A stretch of 64,000 nt of DNA. It comes from Strigamia acuminata. Taxonomy: Eukaryota; Arthropoda; Chilopoda; Geophilomorpha; Linotaeniidae. Location of the stretch: assembly GCA_949358305.1 (NCBI GenBank), contig OX442314.1, positions 3,165,087 to 3,229,086 of the forward strand. Direction: 5' to 3'. Below, piece by piece: positions 1 through 9,399 of the stretch; within the stretch, counting starts at the first letter, position 1, and every line of letters starts with the position of its first letter. Under the pieces are notes generated by a model that worked only from the letters and a program-made list of their open reading frames with translations, ran no database searches and was not told the DNA's origin. Made by a program: the position numbers and the translations under genes.

Positions 1-89
1 TATTTATCTCGTATTGTATTCACTGTTTATTTATTGCGATCTCTTCCCGGTACCATTGTTAAATGGGAGTCGTGGTCGTCACCGTCACA
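1..89 (+). mobile_element. 3' end of an LTR of the tRNA-Gln LTR family
   Basis: These bases match the last 89 bp of the LTRs at 12380-14290 and 29705-31210, with one visible change (GGGAGTCG instead of GGGAGTTG). The fragment ends in CCGTCACA, the family's LTR terminus. It sits at the point where the minus-strand Copia gag reading frame stops, so it is the right end of a copy, or of a solo LTR, inserted into that Copia. The rest lies outside the window. The 4-bp target duplication would be CCTC at 90-93, but its partner cannot be seen. Confidence 0.9.
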
Positions 90-558
90 CCTCCAATTTG
101 TGTTTGACGTCCGCTAACTTCTTCGCAGCATTCCTAATTTTTGCGGCGAAGACACCAATCGTTTCCGTCGTCGGGTCGTACTTTAAGCTGAAAAATTCGT
201 CCAGCAGACGTATTATCCGCGCCCTCGAAACTGGTTCGAAGTTAGTTTGCAGCGTTTTCCAAGCTGCTTGGGCGTCTTCAGTCCCGCTGAGCAATTCGTG
301 GTATTGCTCCTCGATTGAGTAGTAGATTAGGCTGAAAGCCCTTCCTTTTCGCAATTTATAATCGGAGCGATCACGCCACGACGCTCCCGGTGCCAGCGCT
401 TCCTCGGTTCCATCGGTAAATCCCCAACATCCGTGGTGCATCAAAAGCACTTTGATCTGCTGCTTCCAGGCGTCGTAGTTCAGTCTGTTTAGCAAGGTGA
501 TTCTCCTCTCCAATTTGTCCGAATCCATTGTGTTTTGAGAATGCTTGTCAAACAACAC
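90..558 (-). pseudogene. Copia gag, N-terminal part, truncated
   Basis: The product resembles the UBN2-type Gag N-terminus of Copia elements. It starts MDSDKLERRITLLNRLNYDAW, carries the WGFTDG motif and the AAWKTLQTNFE stretch, and has the later LLDEFFSLKY segment. Two ATGs are possible, at 558 and at 528; the second directly precedes the conserved part and is the likelier start. About 146 codons remain before the frame runs into the inserted LTR at 89. The zinc knuckle, protease, integrase, RT and RNase H are therefore absent from this window. In the family the protein forms the virus-like particle that packages element RNA. It is not functional here as a complete Gag. Confidence 0.8.
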
Positions 559-2216
559 ACACTGATTCCCCCCAACAAAAACACTTTCAATACTGAATAA
601 TCACAACAAGGTGCAGTGTTGTGATGTTAATGCGCTCTTAAACTTATGTTAGTAATAATCCTAGCACAAACTAAGCTAAAAATGGAATAATATTGAAAAT
701 AAACATAATTTTTCAATAATGTGTTCGAAAATGGTGTCTTCGATATATTCCTAGTCGTATCGCTTGTTGTATCACACTTCACGTGTGTTTGCTTCTCTGT
801 ATTGACTTCCCTCGTCGATTCTCGTGTTGTATTGTCTTTTATCCGCAAAATATGCACCAATTGTCCGTCGTTTTCCAGTTCCCTTTAGTTTATTCGTCTC
901 CTAAACCTCGATTCACACTTCACGTGTGGTTGGCGAGGATTTCCGCACTGTCGTTGATTCGTTTCCACGGCGTTTTCACGGCAAAAAATGACACGTCGAC
1001 GATGCGTATCGCGCCTCGCGATATCGATATTATTGTCCGAAAATTGGAAAAATAAACTCGTAAATAAATAGTTTGGTATTTTTCGAACCCAATTAGTGTT
1101 GCTCCTTCGCTTGATGGCTGTTTTTCACTTCGCATTCACGGATATCTCGGCTCAAACATAAGCTGGCTGCTTCCTCAATGGGCGCCGCCATCTTGGATGG
1201 AAAGGATGAATTTTCCCTCACGACCTCCAAATGACAGCTGACCTGTAAGAACCGCTCCAGATGTTTTTCCAACGATATTCTGGCCCATAACCTTGTTAAT
1301 TTGTGGTCCAATGTAGTGTGGATTAACTCATTCAGCAGTGGTATGAAAAACATCTATTGTGAAAGCAAGCACAAACACCATCTTCACCTGGTTGAAGAGA
1401 AACATCAAGTGTGATTTATTGTCCAGTCATGTGACTGGGAGAAAGTAAACAACGCCCCCTTTGGGCAGAATACATAAGTTATTTGTGACAAATACTGCAG
1501 CCAATCGTGCAGCTAAGATAGTGTACAAATTAACAAGTATACAATCTAAAGAACAACATCGCTTGATGATACGAAATAATACAGACAGTTATAACACATA
1601 AAAGCCTAACAAAGCGCAATTCGGCTTCGAAAAACCGAATTCTTCTTGAGTAAATCGAGGCTCTTCACTTAAAGCGTTGAAAACGACGTAACAATCAAAA
1701 ATCGGCGATACTACATGCACGCCGGGGTGCATGAAGCGAGAATCGTCTCGTTTCTCGTTGTAAAACGTCTCGTCGACGTTGTCGCAAAAGAAAATCGTCG
1801 AAATTCTGAAAAATACAAAAATTCGCCTCGAAATTTGCGAGACCGCACAATTTCGGACGAAATTAGCCGGAAAATCACGTGAAGTGCAGCGCAGGTTGCT
1901 TGTGAACGCCGGTGGCACGTTGTCGACGTTCAAATCACGGGAATGCAGCTTTGAAAATGGCGAGAAACCTGAAAATATAAATTCGCACGAAAATTCGCGA
2001 AACTCGCGGAATTTTCGGCGATAAATGGTGAAAACAATTGGTGTACAACGTCGTCGTGACGTTGCATGAATCCAGGGTTGATTCGGCGGTGTGAAACGTC
2101 CCGAAAATAGCAAAAATCGTCGCGAACACCTGAAAATACCGAAATGGCCGCGAAAATCGCGAAAAAACGCGAATTTTCTGCAGCGGTTAGTGGAAAATAA
2201 GCGTGCAAAGGATGAA
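559..2216 (-). other. Copia 5' leader (between primer site and gag)
   Basis: This is a leader of about 1.66 kb. The minus strand is open for 225 codons from 2266 to 1589, and that reading aligns in register with a leader frame of the + strand Copia: both contain REFREF/REIREF, then EKRDDSR, then EEPRF/EEPHF. A 7-bp hairpin (CATGCAC, 1714-1720, pairing with GTGCATG, 1727-1733) has an altered counterpart in the other Copia. No other gene is visible. The part nearest gag (559-1500) has only short frames. Confidence 0.5.
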
Positions 2217-2234
2217 AACCATCCTCTGCTACCA
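2217..2234 (-). promoter_or_regulatory. Primer binding site, initiator tRNA-Met
   Basis: On the minus strand the 18 bases read TGGTAGCAGAGGATGGTT, the complement of the 3' end (including CCA) of insect initiator tRNA-Met. It lies two bases after the LTR end. It can also pair with the LTR end: CCTCTGCTACC at 2223-2233 and GGTAGCAGAGG at 2245-2255 form an 11-bp inverted repeat. Confidence 0.85.
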
Positions 2235-2236
2235 AT

Positions 2237-2637
2237 TGTAGGTCGGTAGCAGAGGAAAACGACCAAGAACCACTCGAAACGTCGAGTGAAACACGGCGAA
2301 AACGTCGCAAAGGCGTCGCACTACTCGTGCGAACGTGTGGGCGATGTCGACGACGGAAAACGAATTGAACGGCCGCGCAAATGCGCTTATATGCCGTGAA
2401 ATCAAGATACGAATGCTTAAAAGCATAAAACAAATTTACTAAAGCAAAAATACTTACAAATAAAGGGTTTACAGAGTGAAAATGGATGGGCGAGAGCCAA
2501 AACGATGGTCGCTGCCATCTTGGAAGGTGATGTAAACACTAACGACACCTGGTGTCGTGAATTGGCGTTACGGAATTGAGAAATTCCGTAAAGCTTAACA
2601 AAGCATTAAGACCTGCATGGTACCTCATGCAGAAACA
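2237..2637 (-). repeat. 5' LTR of the minus-strand Copia (right limit approximate)
   Basis: It ends with ...GACCTACA on the minus strand at 2237. A TATA-like CATATAAGCG occurs within it (around 2386-2395), in the same position as in the LTR of the + strand Copia. The outer end is inferred from a TG start at 2637. A short inverted repeat, CTGCATG with CATGCAG, lies just inside that end, a placement comparable to the GGTC/GACC hairpin at the start of the other Copia LTR. Confidence 0.55.
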
Positions 2638-2785
2638 CAATAACATAATGTAAATATTTGGAAATGACATACATAATTGAATATAATAAATATCGGAATA
2701 AATAAACGAATATAATAAAACAAAATATAATGTGATTCTATATCACATCGACACACATATCATTTGGTTCCTTAGACCAACAGTT
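2638..2785. other. AT-rich stretch, unassigned
   Basis: This AT-rich sequence lies between the Copia LTR and the CACTA-like fragment. A small hairpin, ATGTGAT with ATCACAT, lies near 2730-2748. I see no gene and no repeat partner in the window. Confidence 0.5.
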
Positions 2786-3268
2786 TCATCAACACGAATT
2801 TTTCCGTCCCTGCGCCCTGATTGGCCCGATTTCATATTGTCCATGTCGGTTCGAAATTGGACCGTTTCATACATTATTTTCTCTTCTGAGTTCAAATTTG
2901 ATACAATTTTATTGTTCCTGACTGTATTTTACCTTGTTCTTGTTACATTTCAGATATTTAAATGTTACATTTAAATTTCAGGTATTTTCTTGCTTTTACA
3001 TTATTTTTACAATCATTGTGAAATGAAGTTTACAATACATTTCCATCCAAAAAAAAATTGATTGGAAACAACATTTCAAACAATAGAATTACAACTAATT
3101 GAAAATATGACTTTTCATCTCTAGGATTTACTACGCATTTTCAGAAGTTTGGAAATATATAAATATTTCCAACATATTTCCAACAAATTTCCGCATCATA
3201 GTAAATTCAACTTTTCCATATAAATTTTCAACTTGGAAATGTTTGGAAATATGCTTTTTTTTCCAGTG
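2786..3268 (+). mobile_element. CACTA-like non-autonomous element, right-hand fragment
   Basis: It is close to identical with 55790-56276, the right part of the complete 1169-bp insertion in the Gypsy element, and ends with the same terminal TTTTTTTTCCAGTG. The left half, with its CACTGG terminus, is missing, so this is a truncated or rearranged copy. It interrupts the BEL/Pao gag at 3269. No coding capacity is seen. Confidence 0.7.
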
Positions 3269-3644
3269 TTTGAGCTGTCATGGCTGCCTCCAATTTTGCT
3301 TGTTGCGTGGCGGCCGTCTCGTTGTTGACGCGGTTATCTTCACTGCGTCGCTGCTCATCAATGGCTATGTTTAAATCTTCTATTTGTTCTATTAACCGCT
3401 CTTGGTATACATCTGCTTGTTCCATGTCGAACTCAGCCGCTTGTTCATCTTCAATCAGGCTGTATATTTGATTGTCCAACATTTGCAATATTTCTTTTTT
3501 CGCCAAGAGTTGAGCTTTTTGCCTTTTTAGTTTTTGCACGTCAACTGGAACCAAAGCGAGCAGTCCACCCGTCTCATTTGTCAGTCTTGTGCAGGCGCCG
3601 CGCGCGGTTGTGCGCTGACGCTTTAACTTGTCAATATCGGCCAT
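3269..3644 (-). pseudogene. BEL/Pao gag, N-terminal fragment
   Basis: The minus-strand frame starts with ATG at 3644 and reads MADIDKLKRQRTTARGACTR, the standard opening of BEL/Pao Gag proteins (DUF1759-type N-terminal region). A long charged, coiled-coil-like segment rich in Glu, Gln and Lys follows (LEAAMTAQ near the end). The last codons of the open frame belong to the inserted CACTA-like element, so only about 125 codons of Gag survive. Protease, RT and integrase are missing. The start is supported by the tRNA-Phe primer site and LTR immediately upstream (3706-3722). Confidence 0.8.
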
Positions 3645-3705
3645 ATTTCAACAAAAATTGTTCGACTTACAGTTTTTTGTTCAATCTCCGGTTCAAACCA
3701 ATGTG

Positions 3706-3721
3706 CCGGGTTTCGGCACCA
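3706..3721 (-). promoter_or_regulatory. Primer binding site, tRNA-Phe (BEL/Pao)
   Basis: The + strand reads CCGGGTTTCGGCACCA, identical to the 3' end of animal tRNA-Phe including CCA. The minus-strand RNA would therefore pair with that tRNA. One base separates it from the LTR end (TGTTA on the + strand at 3723). The paralogous locus at 50424 keeps only the last nine bases. Confidence 0.85.
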
Positions 3722-3722
3722 A

Positions 3723-3999
3723 TGTTAAATTCCTCTCGTAACACACTGCAGTCGAGTCCTTGTTGAAAAATTCGTATTGTTGTCGTACAAAAGAATCACC
3801 TTTTGTTGTATCCAAATCGTCCGGTTTGTTCGCAAAAAGAGTCGCCTTTTTGTAGTCTCAAAATAGTTCGTATTTGCAGGTCAGTTTCCAACCAGTCTCG
3901 GTTGAAAAAGTGTAACAGTCCTTTAGATGTGAAGAAAACACACACACACTCAGGTTAAAGTAAATGTTGCACACTGATTTTATTCTTGTTTCTACAGAC
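3723..3999 (-). repeat. BEL/Pao LTR (5' LTR of the gag fragment), part left of the MITE
   Basis: The LTR ends with TAACA on the minus strand beside the primer site. It holds an AATAAA-type signal (GAATAAAATC, minus strand, near 3977-3988). It is interrupted at 4000 by the pogo-like MITE. The outer end lies somewhere beyond 6200 and cannot be fixed, because the only other copy (50433-50709) is a paralogue with the same flank. Confidence 0.65.
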
Positions 4000-4001
4000 T
4001 A

Positions 4002-4553
4002 CCGTATATCTGCAAATAGCACACCCGTGCGCTATTTGCCAAAATTTTTTTTTAACCGCGCGCTATTAGAGGCCCGTGGGCTATTAGAAGCCCGCGGTTT
4101 ATTTCAAATCTGAAAAATTGTAACGAAACGTATGGATGACAAATTGATTAAAAATTGTATTAAGTTTATTCTGAATCGATTAACATTTCCTCATTTTCCT
4201 CATTTTCCTCATCACCTTCTTCAACACGGAGACACACCGAATTTCTTTGCAGCCTTTTCGCCGGAATTCTCCTTGGCATACTGAATTGCTGCCAACTTAA
4301 AGCTGAGATCAAACGAACGTGGCATCTTGAAGCACAATACTACTCAATCCAAACTGTGCTACTTATATACTGGTACCAACAATTGAAACGTTTCCGAGAC
4401 ATAACACCAATTATGGTACGTCTCGGAAACGTAACAATTTGCCCCGTGCGCTAAACAAGGTCCGCGCCTTATTTGTAAAAACGACTTTGACCCCGTGTAT
4501 TACTTAAGGTCCGTGGGCTATTAAGGGCCCGTGTAGTAATCGACAATATACGG
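4002..4553 (-). mobile_element. Pogo-like MITE with transposase remnants, copy A
   Basis: It is 552 bp long with ends CCGTATAT and ATATACGG, flanked by TA (4000-4001 and 4554-4555), as expected for Tc1/mariner/pogo elements. An identically placed copy lies at 50712-51263. On the minus strand an ATG at 4325 opens a 34-codon frame, MPRSFDLSFKLAAIQYAKEN followed by a GEKAAKKFGVSP segment. This is the N-terminal helix-turn-helix of a pogo-type transposase, cut by a stop at 4221. An acidic tail (EEGDEENEEN and MLIDSE, ending at 4166) in another frame looks like the original C-terminus. The catalytic middle is deleted, so the element is non-autonomous. Confidence 0.75.
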
Positions 4554-4559
4554 TATATA

Positions 4560-6198
4560 CAACTACATTTCAAAAGTTTAGAAAGTGAGTGAAAAATTCA
4601 CTCACTTTGTGAATAACACCAAAAATATGACTTAGAAGTTAAGCAAAACCAATTTATATTATCAGATTTGAATGAAACAATTATTTTTCATCTAAAATAG
4701 CTTATAGTTACATATATTTAGTTATATAGTTTAGTTACAAATCGAGATTTTCAAAACCTCACTTGTGTCAAAAGTTTAGAAAGTTGAAAAAATCATTTCA
4801 TAAGTTTAGAAAGTGCAACATAATTCCTTTATTTCGACTTGAAAACAGGACATTTTCATTTTTTTGTTTAGTATTTTGTTGGATGATTTCTGCATTGTAT
4901 GCCCGCCTTCAATCTGCAAGGCATTGTAGACAATACAGTAGGGGGCAAAACAATTGCGACATGTTTAATCTCATGGCTGTATCTCGATAAATAAAGGAGG
5001 AAAACCAATGAAACTTTAACTGAATATTTGTCCAACATTCTGCTTTGTTCACCTAAAATTTTATGACAATCTATTCATTAGTTCTAGAGAAAAAAATTAT
5101 TTTATGAAGTGACTGCTCTGAAAAAATAGTTCAGTGTTGGTTTGGGGATGCGAAAGGTTGGAAATCTCCAATCCATTGAAGAAATAATGGATACTAATGT
5201 TTACAGAGACAATTTAGAAAGAAATCTTGGGGAATAAAAAAATATTGGGGTTGGTTGTAGCAACAGGATAACAACCAAAAACATACATTAAAATTTGCGT
5301 GAAAATATTTCACACAAAAAAAAATCAGACATCTTCAATGGCCTTCTCAGTTATTTGAAACTTAATCCAATTGAACAGTTATGAGATGATTTCTTCATTT
5401 AAACCAAAAAGTTTCTTTAGAGTTGAGAAAAAAATGTTCCAAAGTTGAAATTAGCTTTGCTTGATGTTTGGGTGTAAAGTGTGTCTAAAACAGTGCTACT
5501 AAAATTGCTTGAAAGTCTGGCTGAATAATTGAAAGCAATAGTACAAGCTAAAGGAGGGCAAACAAAGCATTAACAGACATTGTTATAAGGTTTCTCGATG
5601 GTTTTCAGAGTTTGTTAACTTAATTTTGCCTCTTAAATTTTAATGTCACTTCAGAAAATAATTTTTTTCTCTAGAACTAATGAATAGATTGTCATGAAAT
5701 TTTAGGTGAACAAAGCAGAATGTTGGACAAATATTCAGTTAAAATTTCATTGGTTTTCCTCCTTTATTTATCGAGATACAGCCATGAGATTAAACATGTC
5801 GCAATTGTTTTGCCCCCTACTGTATTGTCTACAATGCCTTGCAGATTGAAGGCGGGCATACGATGCAGAGATCATCCAACAAAATACTAAACAAAAAAAT
5901 GAAAATGTCCTATTTTCAAGTCGAAATAAAGGAATTATGTTGCACTTTCTAAACTTATGAAATGATTTTTTCAACTTTCTAAACTTTTGACACAAGTGAG
6001 GTTTTGAAAATCTCGATTTGTAACTAAACTATATAACTAAATATCTGTAACTATAAGCTATTTTAGATGAAAAATAATTGTTTTATTCAAATCTGATGGT
6101 ATAAATTGGTTTTGCTTAACTTCTAAGTCATATTTTTGGTGTTATTCACAAAGTGAGTGAATTTTTCACTCACTTTCTAAACTTTTGAAATGTAGTTG
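4560..6198 (+). mobile_element. Degenerate Tc1-like element with 554-bp terminal inverted repeats
   Basis: The arms 4560-5113 and 5645-6198 are near-perfect inverted copies beginning CAACTACATTTC. The element is flanked by TA (4558-4559 and 6199-6200), and the empty site is present in the paralogue at 51264-51275. The central 0.53 kb keeps a broken Tc1 transposase. Inverted repeats this long are at the upper end for Tc1 relatives. A 75-codon frame in each arm (4763-4990 and its mirror 5768-5995) is a consequence of the inverted repeat, not a gene. Confidence 0.85.
5114..5644 (+). pseudogene. Tc1-like DDE transposase remnant
   Basis: With frame changes, pieces of a Tc1 transposase can be read: a VWG segment near 5135, GNLQSIEEIMDTNVYRDNLE near 5160-5220, WPSQ and LNPIEQL near 5340-5385, and a C-terminal piece ending LKAIVQAKGGQTKH near 5530-5573. 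In the family these belong to the catalytic domain and the C-terminal end of the enzyme. Several stops and frameshifts break it and most catalytic positions are not recoverable. Without its own enzyme the element cannot move. Confidence 0.7.
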
Positions 6199-6200
6199 TA

Positions 6201-6991
6201 TCTAATCAAATGAGGTTAATTGGTTGTTCACCATTGGTGAAACAAAATACAAAGAAAATGAAAAACAATAGTTTACAAAAACCCACATCTATTAATAGTA
6301 AGGTCAACTAGGGGTTCCAGGAAATCAACTGAGGTCAACTAGGGGTTCTAAGAAATCAACTGAGGTCAAACAACGACAATTTTTAGGCTAAAGTCAAAGT
6401 TCAACCACCTTAAGCAATCAACAAACTCTTTCTATTTTAAAACCCTAGTTTTCACATGCATTGATAGAAAGGTAAAACAAGTAAATATAAAAAACAAAGT
6501 CAGAACACCAGTTGAAATTCTACTAGGGAACAGAGATAGAGGTAGAGATTTGCAAAGGTTCAAAATTTAAATAATCGACTCTTTGCGAGTAAAAATTGAC
6601 TTTTTGCGTGTAAAAATTGATTTTCTGCGTGTAAAAATTGACTTTTTGCGAGTAAAAATTGATTTTTTGCTTTTTGTGTGCTTAAAAATAAATACGGAGT
6701 ACATTTTTAGATTAAAAATTTCAGTTTGTCTCAAAAACTCATTTTGACACTTAATTTCATAATTCAGTCTCAAAAAGTTATGCATTCTACAAAGAAGTGT
6801 GGTATTTGCATCATCAAGGCAGAATTCAAGACTGTCAGACGGCAAGAAATGAGACGTCCTTGGTGCCAATAACAGCTGCTGCAGCAAAAGCTTGTGGACT
6901 AGGACTACTATGTATTCTATGCAAGATTTTATTTTAAAATGTTACATCCCGATTGTCTTACACTGGAGATTTACAATTGTCTTCAATCTTA
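6201..6991. repeat. Unclassified sequence, paralogous to 51270-51340 plus 57965-58684
   Basis: Nearly identical to the sequence on both sides of the Gypsy element. It includes two copies of a GGTCAACTAGGGGTTC motif (about 6301-6350) and a short tandem array (6577-6670). It may be the outer part of the BEL/Pao LTR or its old flank. No gene is convincing; the 106-codon minus frame 6887-6567 has a low-complexity C-terminus made by the tandem repeat. Confidence 0.6.
6577..6672. repeat. Short tandem array, 21-bp unit, about four copies
   Basis: Units of the form GACTTTTTGCGTGTAAAAATT repeat about four times with G/C and T/C differences. The same array is present at 58268-58360, so it predates the locus duplication. 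Its unit length equals that of the large minisatellite, but the sequence is unrelated. Confidence 0.75.
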
Positions 6992-7676
6992 CAAGGGGAG
7001 AGCACCAATAAGCTATCACAGATTGTTATAATATTAAACAAGAAGGATTGTTATATCATGCTGAATGAGACCCTAAAATAATTTTATTCCATAGACAGCC
7101 AACAATGCAAACAATGAGCTCAAAGTTGGCACTATTTTGTCTGTGTATACATCAAATCTGAGCAATCAGGCCTAGTGTATGAATACTGTAAACAACAGTT
7201 GCTAGGTAAAAAATAGTCCCAAGATCCAAGTTCAATTTTATCATTTGAGATTCAATGATGTCATTTCCTCTTTTGATATCACATGACATATGACATCAGA
7301 ACTTTGTTCAACAACATGACTGTCTTCATGAAGACAATAATAGTTTGTAGTGGTGGTCCAGTGGTTCAGGCAATGGACTAGGAATCTTTCCACACAGGTT
7401 CAAATCCTGGTGTGTGTGAAAATTTTTTACTTTTATTTTTTATTTTTTTTTAGCAGTAATTTTAATGTTTGTAATTTTATGTTTGTTAAAAAATTAAAAT
7501 TAATTAATTAAAGTTTTCTAAAAACAAACAAAATAGTGCCAACTTTGAGCTCATTGTTTGCATTGTTGGCTGTCTATGGAATAAAATTATTTTAGGGTCT
7601 CATTCAGCATGATATAACAATCCTTCTTGTTTAATATTATAACAATCTGTGATAGCTTATTGGTGCTCTCCCCTTG
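6992..7676. mobile_element. PIF/Harbinger-like MITE with 149-bp inverted repeats
   Basis: It is a 685-bp insertion with apparently perfect inverted repeats 6992-7140 and 7528-7676, starting CAAGGGGAGAGCACCAAT. It is flanked by a TTA duplication (6989-6991 and 7677-7679), the TWA target typical of PIF/Harbinger. The paralogue at 58682 is the empty site. The centre holds a tRNA-like sequence and no ORF. Superfamily assignment rests on the target site and end form only. Confidence 0.75.
7351..7420 (+). other. tRNA-like sequence (SINE-like head) inside the PIF-like MITE
   Basis: A good A box (TGGTCCAGTGG, 7354-7364) and B box (GGTTCAAATCC, 7398-7408) are spaced as in a tRNA, and a T-arm CAGG/CCTG stem is present. 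The acceptor stem does not close properly, and a T-rich tail follows (7421-7450). It therefore looks like a tRNA-derived SINE head or an old tRNA pseudogene, not a working tRNA. Confidence 0.5.
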
Positions 7677-7679
7677 TTA

Positions 7680-8059
7680 GTAATGAGCTTAGGTTTCAAT
7701 TAAAACAACATCCTTAGCAATGTGTGTTCTTGCATGAAACTGATGCTCTGTTTATTCTCCAAAGACAGATTAAGCCAGAGAAAATGTCAAATTTTCTTTC
7801 CAAGTTTTTTTTCTTTGTGTTTAGCACAAAGATGTCTTCAGTGGACAAAATAAATGTAAACGAGGAAGTACTACTGTCTGATATGTTTCATCTTGCAAGC
7901 AGAATTTTTTTTAGAAAGAATGTTTTTTCTTCTAAAATGGAAGTGAAAGGAATTCTGCCTCTCATGTGAATTCTGCCTCTCATGTGAAATTCTCATGTTT
8001 ATGAGTTTTTGACTTTCGACCTTATTCATATAAAAATTTAGAGTTTCCACCTTATTCAT
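7680..8059. repeat. Paralogous flank leading into the minisatellite
   Basis: It matches 58685-59064. Its right end (7966-8059) carries the arm motif found beside every minisatellite array: CTCATGTGAAATTCTCATG, then GACTTTCGACC, then CTTATTCATGAATCGGGGG. The small + frame 7724-7969 is present in both loci, but I see no homology to a known protein. Confidence 0.6.
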
Positions 8060-8862
8060 GAATCGGGGGTCGACCGACTCGAACCGGGGGTCGACCGACT
8101 CGAACCGGGGGTCGACCGACTCGAACCGGGGGTCGACCGACTCGAACCGGGGGTCGACCGACTCGAACCGGGGGTCGACCGACTCGAACCGGGGGTCGAC
8201 CGACTCGAACCGGGGGTCGACCGACTCGAACCGGGGGTCGACCGACTCGAACCGGGGGTCGACCGACTCGAACCGGGGGTCGACCGACTCGAACCGGGGG
8301 TCGACCGACTCGAACCGGGGGTCGACCGACTCGAACCGGGGGTCGACCGACTCGAACCGGGGGTCGACCGACTCGAACCGGGGGTCGACCGACTCGAACC
8401 GGGGGTCGACCGACTCGAACCGGGGGTCGACCGACTCGAACCGGGGGTCGACCGACTCGAACCGGTGGTCGACCGACTCGAACCGGGGGTCGACCGACTA
8501 GAACCGGGGGTCGACCGACTCGAATCGGGGGTCGACCGACTCGAACCGGGGGTCGACCGACTCGAACCGGGGGTCGACCGACTCGAACCGGGGCTCGACC
8601 GACTCGAACCGGGGGTCGACCGACTCGAACCGGGGGTCGACCGACTCGAATCGGGGGTCGACCGACTCGAACCGGGGGTCGACCGACTCGAACCGGGGGT
8701 CGACCGACTCGAACCGGGGGTCGACCGACTCGAACCGGGGGTCGACCGACTCGAATCGGGGGTCGACCGACTCGAACCGGGGGTCGACCGACTCGAACCG
8801 GGGGTCGACCGACTCGAACCGGGGGTCGACCGACTCGAACCGGGGGTCGACCGACTCGAACC
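8060..8862. repeat. 21-bp minisatellite array, part 1a (about 38 units)
   Basis: The unit is GGGGGTCGACC followed by GACTCGAACC, with a SalI site in each copy. Occasional variants occur (GAATC at the edge and in four interior places, one GGTGG, one GGCTC). The length is divisible by three, so all frames stay open and give SSRSTPG-type or RLEPGVD-type heptad ORFs on both strands. These are artefacts. The array is continuous with 34855-35610 and was split by the Copia insertion, which duplicated GAACC. Confidence 0.95.
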
Positions 8863-9380
8863 TGTAGGTCTAAAGACCACTGATTTTATCGATATTAAGT
8901 ATTTACAGCTCTCTTATATCATAATTATCAATCAAACGATTGCTTTTGTTATTATTCGACATTTCTGTTCAATTTGATGCTGTCACGTATGTAATTCCAT
9001 ACAATTCTCTTATTTATGATATGATTTGTTCTTTTGTTGACCGATATTGTCAATTACTGGCACCAGGGTGCCATATGTATTAACTTTACTTATCCAACAT
9101 GGCGCTACACACGGGCGTCTGTAGCTCAACTTCTTTATCCAGTTATGGACTCAAATGTAATGTATTTTCCAATATTAAATTGTTTTTATTATTTTAATTC
9201 ATTGTGTCCACTTTAAAGCACATTAGGTGCTATTAGTTTGCGCATATAAGCGGCAATTTCCGCGCGCCCGTATCGCATTCAAACGACACGTCGTCGTTAC
9301 GTCCGTGCGAGTAGCACGGCCCCGTTTCTCCACGCTTCCCGGCGATATATCGCCGATATTTTGCGCACAACTCTGCTACA
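8863..9380 (+). repeat. 5' LTR of the + strand Copia
   Basis: It is 518 bp, TG...CA, with the same length as the 3' LTR. A GGTC/GACC hairpin lies at the very start and a TATA-like CATATAAGCG near 9242. It ends CTCTGCTACA, which mimics the 3' end of initiator tRNA-Met and can pair with the primer site that follows. Confidence 0.95.
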
Positions 9381-9381
9381 T

Positions 9382-9399
9382 TGGTAGCAGAGGATGGTT
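9382..9399 (+). promoter_or_regulatory. Primer binding site, initiator tRNA-Met
   Basis: TGGTAGCAGAGGATGGTT is complementary to the 3' 18 bases of insect initiator tRNA-Met, one base after the LTR. A 9-bp inverted repeat, CTCTGCTAC (9371-9379) with GTAGCAGAG (9384-9392), spans the junction. Full use of the tRNA 3' end differs from classical Drosophila copia, which primes from an internal cut of this tRNA. Confidence 0.9.

Larger units (their letters stand above)
90..2637 (-). mobile_element. Copia-like retrotransposon, 5' part, minus strand, cut by the LTR insertion at 89
   Basis: Reading the minus strand, the order is LTR (about 2637 to 2237), initiator-Met primer site (2234 to 2217), a leader of about 1.7 kb, and the start of gag (528 or 558 downward). 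The element is lost beyond 90 because of the inserted LTR. The leader is recognisably related to the leader of the + strand Copia (9400-10270), although the two are different families. The right boundary is an estimate: the LTR should start with TG on the minus strand, and TGTTTCTGCATG ending at 2637 fits, but no second LTR is available for comparison. Confidence 0.75.

Noticed and set aside
4763-4990. Pair of 75-codon genes in opposite orientation (with 5768-5995)
   Set aside because: They are the same sequence in the two arms of the Tc1-like inverted repeat, and no protein family is recognisable.
7351-7420. Functional tRNA gene
   Set aside because: A and B boxes are good, but the acceptor and anticodon stems do not fold correctly.
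8060-8862. CRISPR array
   Set aside because: The units are head to tail with no unique spacers, in a eukaryotic setting.
8060-8880. Long SSRSTPG-repeat and RLEPGVD-repeat proteins on both strands of the minisatellites (also 34.8-35.7, 36.8-37.9 and 39.0-39.9 kb)
   Set aside because: The 21-bp period is a multiple of three, so stop-free frames arise in several registers on both strands. No start context, homology or composition supports coding.
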